NCBI GenBank assembly: GCA_905235385.1
Contig: CAJOLB010000003.1
Span: 1-34,957 of the forward strand
Source: an uncultured Alphaproteobacteria bacterium
GTDB lineage: Bacteria; Pseudomonadota; Alphaproteobacteria; RF32; CAG-239
Direction of reading: 5' to 3'
Length of the DNA: 34,957 nucleotides
A model generated the notes under the pieces. It saw nothing but the letters and a program-made list of their open reading frames with translations, searched no databases and had not been told where the DNA came from. Each line of letters opens with the position of its first letter. Positions within the stretch are counted from its first letter, which is position 1. Of this stretch, positions 1-7,558 are shown piece after piece. A program made the position numbers and the translations under genes.

Positions 1-6
1 AAGAAA

Positions 7-414
7 ATGGACAAAACATATATATTATGCGTATTTAGGTCTGCTGATGAATACAAAGAAAAACACATGCAGAGTTTCCAATTACCAAAAACTAAAGAAA
101 ACCTTAAAAGAAGAGCACAATGCAGATGGGAAAATAAAGAATTCAGAGAAAAAATGACAAAATGGTGGGAAGCACAAAGACTTGCTTGGGACAGACATCC
201 TGAACTTACGGAACAAAAGTCTGAGATAGCAAAATCATATCCGGGATTGGCGAAAATATTGGAGAAAAAAAGGAAAAAAATTCCTTTGATGCAGGGGGAA
301 AAAATATATCTCTATAAATATTATAGAGAATGTCAAGAAAAAATGCCTAATCATATAAAAATAATAGAACAGGAAGCACGCAATATCTATTACAATGAGT
401 GGGGATTAAAATAA
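7..414 (+). CDS. hypothetical basic/charged protein
   Basis: 135-aa ORF, Lys/Trp/Glu rich (RAQCRWENKEFREKMTKWWEAQRLAWDRHPEL); no confident family; no clear Shine-Dalgarno. Confidence 0.5.
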   Translation: MDKTYILCVFRSADEYKEKHMQSFQLPKTKENLKRRAQCRWENKEFREKMTKWWEAQRLAWDRHPELTEQKSEIAKSYPGLAKILEKKRKKIPLMQGEKIYLYKYYRECQEKMPNHIKIIEQEARNIYYNEWGLK

Positions 415-440
415 AAATTTTTTGATATATAATAAACTTT

Positions 441-977
441 ATGGGTAGTTCAATTAAATCAATGAAACTTCATATCGGAATTTTTGGCAGAAGAAATGTC
501 GGGAAATCAAGCTTTCTTAATAAAATTACTTCTCAGGATGTTTCTATTGTTTCAGACATTGCAGGTACGACGACGGATATTGTTGAAAAGGCGATGGAGC
601 TTTTGCCGATAGGACCTGTTGTGTTTATTGATACGGCAGGACGGTTGCAAAATAAAAACGGTTTGATGGACGAGCTGAAAAAAGTTGTGCGTGTGATTAA
701 AAAGGTTATACCTGATGCTCCGCATTTAACGCTTTTGACTTTAGACGCAACGACAGGACAGAACGCTGTTTCTCAGGTTGATATTTTTAAAGAAATTGTT
801 GATGTGAACGGGCTTGTTGTTACAAAATTGGACGGTTCATCAAAAGGCGGTATTTTGGTTGCGATTTCACAAGAGAATCCGACTCCTGTTTATTTTGTCG
901 GTGTGGGTGAAAAAATCGATGATTTAGATGTTTTTAAGGCGGAAGATTATGCTCAAAATCTTCTTGGTCTTTCATAA
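441..977 (+). CDS. chimeric GTPase: HydF-like N-terminus ([19 protein letters not shown]...[30 protein letters not shown]) joined to FtsY C-terminus ([19 protein letters not shown]...[11 protein letters not shown]...[13 protein letters not shown])
   Basis: Motif reading of the ORF: G1/G2 of HydF type, G4/G5 of SRP-GTPase type; FtsY G1 (GxxGxGKTTT) and N domain absent. Confidence 0.75.
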   Translation: MGSSIKSMKLHIGIFGRRNVGKSSFLNKITSQDVSIVSDIAGTTTDIVEKAMELLPIGPVVFIDTAGRLQNKNGLMDELKKVVRVIKKVIPDAPHLTLLTLDATTGQNAVSQVDIFKEIVDVNGLVVTKLDGSSKGGILVAISQENPTPVYFVGVGEKIDDLDVFKAEDYAQNLLGLS

Positions 978-989
978 AGATTTTCTGAG

Positions 990-1023
990 ATAAAAAAAAG
1001 AGGTCGTTAAGACCTCTTTTTTT
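990..1023. terminator. intrinsic terminator (agaggtc-gtta-agacctct + T tract), possibly bidirectional
   Basis: Perfect inverted repeat followed by T8 between convergent genes. Confidence 0.85.
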
Positions 1024-1578
1024 TTAATAAAGTTGTATTCTTGACCATACAAACAGGACGTTTCCGTCATTTTTGATACCCGGAACATAAGCTGCTTGAA
1101 AATCAACTCTTTTATAGCCGATGCCAATCATAGGCAAAGGCAATGGAACCGGAATGTAGCTGTATTCATGACGTTGTGTCGCACCTATTGTAAAACCATA
1201 ACCTAAACGCAAATCATGCCAATATTTATTTTTTAGGAATGCATAGCCAAACATTGTCTCGCCGTAGCCGTTTGAATCTTTGAAATACATCGCATATAAG
1301 CTGTGCCAATCACCATCTTCATCAAAACGAGAAAAGCCTAATCCTGCTCCCCACGGATTTTCATTATATTTATCAATATGTTCTTTATCGTATGTGAGGC
1401 GGTTGTGCCAAGCATAAAGAGGAACATAAGCATCATAAGAATGCTCGTTCCATGTTTCAATAACATTGTAGCGAATCGTACAATACCAATCACCTAATGT
1501 GTCGCATATTCCGGCTTTTGCGGAAAAAGGTGTCGCAAGAACAAGAGTTAAAATAAAAATTTGAAAGAGTTTTTTCAT
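1024..1578 (-). CDS. pagP: lipid A palmitoyltransferase PagP
   Basis: Signal peptide; YxxYVPLYAWHNRLTYDKEHIDKYNENPWGAGLGFSRFDEDGDWHSLYAMYFKDSNGYGE... PagP signature with His and Asp-Ser conserved. Confidence 0.88.
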   Translation of the reverse strand: MKKLFQIFILTLVLATPFSAKAGICDTLGDWYCTIRYNVIETWNEHSYDAYVPLYAWHNRLTYDKEHIDKYNENPWGAGLGFSRFDEDGDWHSLYAMYFKDSNGYGETMFGYAFLKNKYWHDLRLGYGFTIGATQRHEYSYIPVPLPLPMIGIGYKRVDFQAAYVPGIKNDGNVLFVWSRIQLY

Positions 1579-1589
1579 GTTATTTAATC

Positions 1590-2420
1590 CTATTTTTTTG
1601 AAATAATATATTTTAAATTTCCGTCAGCCGAAATTTTATCAATCACAGCTTTGATGAATTGGTCTATTTTTTTGCCTTCGCGGTAATCGGCGGGGGCAAT
1701 CATATGAGCTCTTCCATCGCGGTTAAGCGAAGAGGCACGCTCTTTTTGGCCTTCTCTATAAACAGCCAATGTATGTCCGCCCGCTTTGTTGAGCATAGAC
1801 ATACAGGGAATATCGGTGTTTCCGTCGCCTATATATATCATATTTTCAAAGGGCAGGGGTTTGCATTCTTTTTGCATATGGCGATTTACGCCTTCCGTAT
1901 CCGTGACATCTAAACAGCCTTTGTTGATTCGATACATATATTGAGTTTTTGATGTATAGTTTAAAATCATTGCGGGCCATACGGCGGCGCCGGTGTTATC
2001 ATATAAAAATGTTGAGGCAAAAATTTCGGTGAATTTGTCGGCGATAGATGTGCCCTCAAGCATTTCTTTTAAGCCCGACGAGATGATAAAATGTTGGAGT
2101 TTTATGCCTTTTGAACGTGCATATTTATTGATTCGGTCAAAGTAGCTTTCAACACCCGGGAAAAACTTAATGTTTTTGCCGTAGCTTTTGAAATCTTCGC
2201 GCGTAATCGGCAAATTTCTTTTACGCGACTCGTCAATGGTTACTTTCATATAGGTTAGGATTTCATCGCCTTTTTGGTTTTTTGCAAGCTTGTTCGCTGT
2301 TGTCCAAAATTCAGACGGTGTCATGCCCAGCTTTTGAACAAAACTGTATTCTTGCATATTTCCGGGAGCAAGCGTTCCGTCAAAATCATAACAAATTGCC
2401 ATAGGGATTAATGTGCGCAT
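1590..2420 (-). CDS. HAD-superfamily phosphatase-like protein (paralogue of 16832-17680)
   Basis: DFDGTLAPGNMQ motif I, IGDGNTDIP motif IV; co-linear similarity to the second HAD ORF in the window. Confidence 0.8.
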   Translation of the reverse strand: MRTLIPMAICYDFDGTLAPGNMQEYSFVQKLGMTPSEFWTTANKLAKNQKGDEILTYMKVTIDESRKRNLPITREDFKSYGKNIKFFPGVESYFDRINKYARSKGIKLQHFIISSGLKEMLEGTSIADKFTEIFASTFLYDNTGAAVWPAMILNYTSKTQYMYRINKGCLDVTDTEGVNRHMQKECKPLPFENMIYIGDGNTDIPCMSMLNKAGGHTLAVYREGQKERASSLNRDGRAHMIAPADYREGKKIDQFIKAVIDKISADGNLKYIISKK

Positions 2421-2429
2421 TTTCTTTTC

Positions 2430-2777
2430 CTATAATAAAACAAGAAACCAAATGGTAATTGCATTTATGAAAGAAAGCAATACTAAAAATGAGCCGATGT
2501 CTTTTGCCTTTTTTGACAAAGGATGTATTTGAGGCGAAATACGATCAATGCAAACTTCGATGGCGGTGTTTACACATTCGGCAAATAAAATAAAAATAAG
2601 CGAAAAAATGAGCAGGGCTTTTTGTTCGGAAGAAATATCCAAGAAGCAGGCAATCGGTGCAAAAATTATGAAAACAAGCAAATCTTCTCTAAAAGCCGGT
2701 TCGGACTTGAATATGGCTTTAAATCCGTCATATGAATAAATAAATGCTTTTAAAATGCGTTTCATCGGAGTGCTCAA
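2430..2777 (-). CDS. dgkA: diacylglycerol kinase
   Basis: Small tri-helical membrane protein with LFAECVNTAIEVCIDRISPQIHPLSKKAKDIGS signature. Confidence 0.88.
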   Translation of the reverse strand: MSTPMKRILKAFIYSYDGFKAIFKSEPAFREDLLVFIIFAPIACFLDISSEQKALLIFSLIFILFAECVNTAIEVCIDRISPQIHPLSKKAKDIGSFLVLLSFINAITIWFLVLL

Positions 2778-2901
2778 AATGATTTAATCAGGCTTAACGT
2801 TAGCTGATTAGAAGATAAAATCAAGTATTTTTTGTATATCTTAAACAAAAACACTTGACGAGAGATTTTTTTTAAGATATACGGATATCACTTTCGAAGA
2901 T

Positions 2902-2991
2902 GGAAAGGTGGCAGAGCGGTTTAATGCAGCGGTCTTGAAAACCGTCGAGGGTGCGAGCCCTCCCAGAGTTCGAATCTCTGCCTTTCCGCCA
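2902..2991 (+). tRNA. tRNA-Ser (anticodon TGA), CCA encoded
   Basis: Acceptor ggaaagg/cctttcc, anticodon loop cttgaaa, long variable arm, T-arm gttcgaat, 3' gCCA. Confidence 0.93.
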
Positions 2992-2999
2992 ACAAAAAA

Positions 3000-3027
3000 A
3001 CATCGACCTTGTGTCGGTGTTTTTTTG
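3000..3027 (+). terminator. intrinsic terminator after tRNA-Ser(TGA), copy 1
   Basis: acatcgac-cttg-tgtcggtgt hairpin flanked by A7/T7. Confidence 0.85.
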
Positions 3028-3056
3028 TTGACGGGAAGTGAGATAAGAACTCTGGG
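3026..3056 (-). repeat. inverted degenerate copy of tRNA-Ser(TGA) 3' end
   Basis: gttgacgggaagtgagataagaactctggg vs reverse complement of the tRNA 3' end gttggcggaaaggcagagattcgaactctggg. Confidence 0.65.
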
Positions 3057-3150
3057 GGAAGAGTTCGACGGCAAGCGAAAGGCGGGCGAAAGAACGCCGG
3101 TCGCATTTGCAATGAGCGCAGACGCGGCGCAGATTTTGATAAAATCAAGC

Positions 3151-3209
3151 CAATCCTGCCATTGAAGCCAACAAAAAAACATCGACATTGTGTCGGTGTT
3201 TTTTTGTTG
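3151..3209 (+). repeat. second, degenerate direct copy of tRNA-Ser(TGA) 3' end plus near-identical terminator
   Basis: caatcctgccattgaagccaacaaaaaaacatcgacattgtgtcggtgtttttttgttg vs gaatctctgcctttccgccaacaaaaaaacatcgaccttgtgtcggtgtttttttgttg; gcca offset 179 bp. Confidence 0.85.
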
Positions 3210-3277
3210 CAATTTTTTTAGTTTATGATACTTTCAAGCTCAGTTTTATATTTTTGTATCAATTAAATTCTTGTGCT

Positions 3278-3415
3278 ATGTTAAAACCGAGAGAAATGGA
3301 AGGGCCTTTTGATTCTATGCCCCGAGCCGTCTTTGTTTCGGAAAGAGTCAAAAAGAAGTATTGGGGCGAGGACGAAGAGAAAGAGTCGGAAAAAGATAAG
3401 CAAGAGGCTTTTTAG
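3278..3415 (+). CDS. small charged protein MLKPREMEGPFDSMPRAVFVSERVKKKYWGEDEEKESEKDKQEAF
   Basis: 45-aa ORF (trimmed from the 3188 start) followed by an intrinsic terminator. Confidence 0.4.
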   Translation: MLKPREMEGPFDSMPRAVFVSERVKKKYWGEDEEKESEKDKQEAF

Positions 3416-3435
3416 TCCTGCTCTTAACAATGCTA

Positions 3436-3475
3436 TTGAGAGTGTTTTTTTTCAAAAGAAACACTCTTTTTTTAT
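3436..3475 (+). terminator. intrinsic terminator
   Basis: gagtgttt...gaaacactc hairpin followed by T7. Confidence 0.7.
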
Positions 3476-3568
3476 TGTTTAAGTGTGAATAAAAATTCAT
3501 AAAAAAATTGATATTTTATCTTTCTTGTAATACTTTGAGGACAAGTTTAAGTTAATTGAGAGGTTAAA

Positions 3569-4414
3569 ATGGAACAAAAGATTGTCAAAGTTGGAAATGT
3601 TAATTTTTCAAACAAATTGCCTTTAGCGCTTATTTGCGGTCCGTGCCAGATTGAGAGCCGTGAGCACGCGATTATGATTGCCGGAACAATGCGCGAAATA
3701 ACACAAAAACTTAAGATGCCTTATGTTTTTAAGGCTTCGTTTGATAAAGCGAATCGTACATCCATTAACGGTGCGCGCGGTGTCGGCTTGAGCGAGGGCA
3801 TGAAAACTTTTGATGAAATCAAAAAGTTATATCCTGATTTGCCGATCGTAACTGATGTGCATGAAGTTTGGCAATGTGAAGAAGTTGCAAAGCACGTTGA
3901 TATGCTTCAGATTCCGGCGTTTTTATGCCGTCAGACCGATTTGGTGGTGGCTGCGGCTAAAACAGGCAAGGTTGTGAATATTAAAAAAGGTCAGTTTTTA
4001 GCGCCTTGGGATGTGAAGAATTTGGTTCAAAAATCTGTTGATTCGGGCAACAATCAAGTGATGATCACCGAAAGAGGCACAAGTTTCGGATATAACACAT
4101 TGGTTGTGGATATGCGCGGTTTTCCGCAAATGGCAAAGGATACGGGTTGTCCTGTGATTATGGATGCGACACACTCTGTGCAACAACCCGGCGGTAAAGG
4201 AAGTTCTACAGGCGGTCAGCGTGAATTTGCGCCGGTTTTGGCAAGGGCGGCCGTGGCTGTCGGTGTGGCAGGTGTGTTTATGGAAACACACGACAACCCT
4301 GATAAAGCATTGTCAGATGGTCCTAATACGATTGCCCTTCATGATATGGAGCGTGTTTTAACCGAACTGAAAGCTTATGATGACATCACAAAAAAGATGA
4401 TCCATGATTATTAA
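3569..4414 (+). CDS. kdsA: 3-deoxy-8-phosphooctulonate synthase
   Basis: ICGPCQIESREHAI, FKASFDKANRTS, VDMRGFPQM, DATHSVQQPGG motifs. Confidence 0.97.
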   Translation: MEQKIVKVGNVNFSNKLPLALICGPCQIESREHAIMIAGTMREITQKLKMPYVFKASFDKANRTSINGARGVGLSEGMKTFDEIKKLYPDLPIVTDVHEVWQCEEVAKHVDMLQIPAFLCRQTDLVVAAAKTGKVVNIKKGQFLAPWDVKNLVQKSVDSGNNQVMITERGTSFGYNTLVVDMRGFPQMAKDTGCPVIMDATHSVQQPGGKGSSTGGQREFAPVLARAAVAVGVAGVFMETHDNPDKALSDGPNTIALHDMERVLTELKAYDDITKKMIHDY

Positions 4415-4416
4415 AC

Positions 4417-4443
4417 AAAAGCGGTGATTTTCACCGCTTTTTT
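4417..4443. terminator. intrinsic terminator between kdsA and convergent gene
   Basis: aaagcggtga-ttt-tcaccgctttttt. Confidence 0.85.
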
Positions 4444-4804
4444 AGTCGTTTGTTGTTGTGGTTGTTGTGGTGCTGCCATCTGCATTCTGACGTTTGACGG
4501 TTGTTGTGCTATCATCTGTGACACCATCTTTAATGTCTGAGCCGACTTCTTTTGTGCCGTCCCAAACATCAGATGTTACTTTTTTCGTGCCGTCCCAAAC
4601 ATCTGAAACGACTTCCTTTGTGCCATCCCAAACATCAGATGTTACATTTTTTGTGCCTTCCCAAACACCGCCGGATTCATTTTGAGCCAAAATAAATTCT
4701 CCTTGATTATCATTTTCATGTATTTTTGCATATAGTTCCTCTCCGGCAAAAAAACCGCCGACAGCCAAAATGGCAAGAGAAATATATTTTGTGGTTTTCT
4801 GCAT
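4442..4804 (-). CDS. secreted or membrane-anchored 11-aa tandem-repeat protein
   Basis: N-terminal hydrophobic segment; repeats VWEGTKNVTSD VWDGTKEVVSD VWDGTKKVTSD VWDGTKEVGSD; Thr-rich tail. Confidence 0.6.
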   Translation of the reverse strand: MQKTTKYISLAILAVGGFFAGEELYAKIHENDNQGEFILAQNESGGVWEGTKNVTSDVWDGTKEVVSDVWDGTKKVTSDVWDGTKEVGSDIKDGVTDDSTTTVKRQNADGSTTTTTTTND

Positions 4805-4958
4805 AATGTCCTCCTTTTTGTTATAACGTTGTATGGTTAAAAATAAGCCGGTATTTATTTTTTTAAATAAAACTTTAGGAGGTTTGATAAAAAAAATTCA
4901 AAAAACAAAAAAAATCAGTTGACGGAAGAAAAAAGATAAGTTAAAAGTTCTTTACCAC

Positions 4959-5047
4959 GGAACGTTGGTAGAGTGGTAATACAGCGGATTGCTAATCCGT
5001 CATCCCCTTAAAAGGATGCAGAGGTTCGAGTCCTCTACGTTCCGCCA
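4959..5047 (+). tRNA. tRNA-Ser (anticodon GCT), CCA encoded
   Basis: Acceptor ggaacgt/acgttcc, anticodon loop ttgctaa, long variable arm, T-arm gttcgagt, 3' gCCA. Confidence 0.93.
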
Positions 5048-5093
5048 AAAAAAGAGCGCCTTTAAAGGCGCTTTTTTTTTGAGGGAAAAGTGA
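5029..5093 (+). repeat. 65-bp direct repeat copy 1 (tRNA-Ser(GCT) 3' end + terminator + gagggaaaagtga)
   Basis: Identical to 5243-5307. Confidence 0.95.
5053..5080 (+). terminator. intrinsic terminator after tRNA-Ser(GCT)
   Basis: agcgcctttaaaggcgct + T9. Confidence 0.88.
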
Positions 5094-5104
5094 GGTCTCG
5101 AACC
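5080..5104 (-). repeat. inverted degenerate copy of tRNA-Ser(GCT) 3' end
   Basis: gagggaaaagtgaggtctcgaacc vs reverse complement of tRNA end ggcggaacgtagaggactcgaacc (17/24 by eye). Confidence 0.55.
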
Positions 5105-5242
5105 GAAAGGCCGAAAGGAATTCAAAGCAACTTAATGTTGCTTTGAAACCTTGAGGGTGCTCGATTTGTTAATGAAAAAACGAGCGGGGGCGAAGTTTTT
5201 GAATGTTACAAATCAAACCGCACGAGCTGTTGAAAACAGCGT

Positions 5243-5307
5243 AGTCCTCTACGTTCCGCCAAAAAAAGAGCGCCTTTAAAGGCGCTTTTTTTTTGAGGGA
5301 AAAGTGA
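5243..5307 (+). repeat. 65-bp direct repeat copy 2 (partial tRNA-Ser(GCT) 3' end + terminator)
   Basis: Identical to 5029-5093, offset 214 bp. Confidence 0.95.
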
Positions 5308-5451
5308 TGTATCAATATCAATAATTGTGTTAATTTTTCCTTATCACATACAGTTATTATGACAACGGTTAATTAAAAGATTACATCTATATCGCGATAT
5401 TATCGGGAGAGCCGAGATTAGATATAAGAAGCTGTAATAATTATAATAAGA

Positions 5452-6756
5452 CTAACTTATTTCTTCCAAAACAACAGGCGTCGCTTGAGGTTTATCTCCG
5501 ATTTGAATAAATTGATGAATCTTGCTTTCAACTTTTTCAAAATCCGATTCACTTTGGGCGTGTATAAAGCACAACGGTGTTTTATTATCAACTTTATCAC
5601 CGATTTGGCAAAAGTTCGTAAAACCGGTGGCATGGTCAATTTCTTGCTTTGGATGCGTTCTTCCGCCTTTCAGTTCAATAAGCAAAAGACCGATATCGCG
5701 TGTCGACATCTTCCGAATATATCCCTCTTTTTTAGCAAAAACAGGTGCAACAAATGAAGCTTTGGGCATATAATCGCTCGCATGATCTGCAAAATCAGCC
5801 GGTCCGCCCAAGGCTTTAACCATTTTTGAAAAACGTTCTAAGGCTTCTCCTGATGATAAAACTTTTTCAATTTTTGCATATGCTTCATCTTTATCGAGAG
5901 CGAGTTTTGAGTTAATCAATGCCTGCGCACAAAGAGCCTTTGTAACTATATCAAGACGCGGATTAACATTCTGATTCTTCAAATATTGAACTGATTCAAT
6001 AATTTCTAACGCATTTCCGACTGTATATCCTAAAACAGAATTCATATCCGTTAAAAGCGCAGTTGTTTTTGTTCCCGCATCATTTGCAACTTGTGCAATA
6101 GAATGAGCCAGTGCCCTTGCATCATCTATATTTTCCATAAATGCACCGTTTCCGAACTTCACATCCATCACAAGCGTTTGCAAACCCGCCGCCAGTTTTT
6201 TAGACAAGATTGAGGCCGTAATGAGCGGGATAGACTCGACTGTAGCACAAACATCTCGAACAGCATAAATACGCTTGTCAGCCGGCGCCAAATTTCCTGT
6301 TTGTCCGATAATGGCACACCCGACTTTTTCAACCGTTTTCTTAAATAGCGAGTTTGAAGGAGCGGTTTGATAACCTTCAATTGAATCTAATTTATCAAGC
6401 GTTCCGCCCGTATGCCCTAAGCCTCTGCCCGAAATCATCGGCACATATGCCCCCAGTGCCGCCAAAATCGGTCCTAAAACAAGGCTGATCTTATCTCCCA
6501 CACCGCCGGTTGAATGTTTGTCAACCACAGGGCCGTTCAAATTCCAACTCAAAACATCACCGCTGTCACGCATCGAAAGCGTTAAATCAACGGTTTCGTC
6601 TTTATTTAAACCGTTCAGAAAACAAGCCATCGTGAACGAACCTATTTGAGCATCTGATATCTCTTCGTTTGTTACACCTTTAACAAAAAAACTAATTTCT
6701 TCTCGGCTTAAAACTTCATTATTTCTTTTATGGCGAATAATCTCTTGAGGTAACAT
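5452..6756 (-). CDS. deoA: thymidine phosphorylase
   Basis: VVDKHSTGGVGDKISLVLGPILAALG, SGRGLGHTGGTLDKLDSIEGY signature. Confidence 0.96.
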   Translation of the reverse strand: MLPQEIIRHKRNNEVLSREEISFFVKGVTNEEISDAQIGSFTMACFLNGLNKDETVDLTLSMRDSGDVLSWNLNGPVVDKHSTGGVGDKISLVLGPILAALGAYVPMISGRGLGHTGGTLDKLDSIEGYQTAPSNSLFKKTVEKVGCAIIGQTGNLAPADKRIYAVRDVCATVESIPLITASILSKKLAAGLQTLVMDVKFGNGAFMENIDDARALAHSIAQVANDAGTKTTALLTDMNSVLGYTVGNALEIIESVQYLKNQNVNPRLDIVTKALCAQALINSKLALDKDEAYAKIEKVLSSGEALERFSKMVKALGGPADFADHASDYMPKASFVAPVFAKKEGYIRKMSTRDIGLLLIELKGGRTHPKQEIDHATGFTNFCQIGDKVDNKTPLCFIHAQSESDFEKVESKIHQFIQIGDKPQATPVVLEEIS

Positions 6757-6757
6757 A

Positions 6758-7558
6758 TTACTTCTCCAAAAATTTCAAAACAAGACCTTGTAAATCGACT
6801 GCTGCCTGGCGCGCTTCAAAAAGGGTTTCTTCATGGCTCAAACCCGTAGTCTGAATATCGGCGCTTTGATTCGTAATTACCGAAATCCCCACAACTTTCA
6901 TCCCGAAATAAACAGAAGCAATCACCTCAGGAACCGTTGACATCCCGACCGCATCAGCTCCCATCAGACGAAAAGCTTTGATTTCGGCTTTTGTTTCAAA
7001 ATTAGGCCCGACAAGAAAAAAATATGTTCCCTCATAAAGCTTAATTTGATTTTCTCTTGCCGTCGTTCGCATTTTTTCTTGCAAATCTTTATCATAAGCA
7101 TTGCTCATATCCGGAAATCTCGGTCCTTCTTGGTCATTATTCAGACCGATTAACGGATTTTGCCCCGAAAAATTAATATGATCCGTAATCATCATCAACG
7201 AGCCGGCCGGCATATCGGCTCTCAAAGATCCTGCCGCATTCGTTGCAATCACTTCCCCTATGCCGATTTTTTCAAAAGACGACATCATATCCTTCACAAG
7301 AGCCGGTGAATGTCCTTCATATAAGTGATAACGCCCGTTCATACACAAAACTTTCTTTGAGCCAAGAGTTCCTGCAATCAATTCTCCTTTATGACCGGCG
7401 ACGCTGATTTTCGGAAAACCGATTTGTGTATATGGCACAACAATTTTATTTTCGATTTTATCTGCCAAAACGCTCAAGCCCGACCCGAGAATAATCAAAA
7501 TTTTTGGATCAAAGCCGTTTAAGGCCGTCTTTATATTTTGCACATAAGTTTCAATCAT
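6758..7558 (-). CDS. punA: purine-nucleoside phosphorylase
   Basis: LGSGL, GHKGEL, GRYHLYEGHSP, TNAAGSL, GPNFETKAEI motifs of trimeric PNP family. Confidence 0.93.
   Translation of the reverse strand: MIETYVQNIKTALNGFDPKILIILGSGLSVLADKIENKIVVPYTQIGFPKISVAGHKGELIAGTLGSKKVLCMNGRYHLYEGHSPALVKDMMSSFEKIGIGEVIATNAAGSLRADMPAGSLMMITDHINFSGQNPLIGLNNDQEGPRFPDMSNAYDKDLQEKMRTTARENQIKLYEGTYFFLVGPNFETKAEIKAFRLMGADAVGMSTVPEVIASVYFGMKVVGISVITNQSADIQTTGLSHEETLFEARQAAVDLQGLVLKFLEK

Noticed and set aside
2841-3212. ORFs across tRNA-Ser(TGA) (2841-3212 -, 2908-3165 +, 2921-3148 -)
   Set aside because: Translations are read-throughs of the tRNA and its antisense (EIRTLGGLAPSTVFKTAALNRSATF is typical tRNA-Ser antisense); not real genes.
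4550-4670. Regular ~33-bp repeats as a CRISPR array
   Set aside because: Contiguous tandem coding repeats without unique spacers; no cas genes in the window.
4494-4685. + strand ORF with SFVPSQTSDVTFF repeats
   Set aside because: Antisense shadow of the 11-aa tandem repeat gene on the minus strand.
2902-5307. Segment between the two tRNA-Ser genes as a genomic island
   Set aside because: It holds kdsA and small ORFs of host-like character with no integrase; the tRNA 3' repeats are local to each tRNA and differ in sequence, so they do not form att sites for one island.
7551-7558. 8-bp overlap of cdd and punA as unusual
   Set aside because: Ordinary translational coupling in a nucleoside salvage operon.
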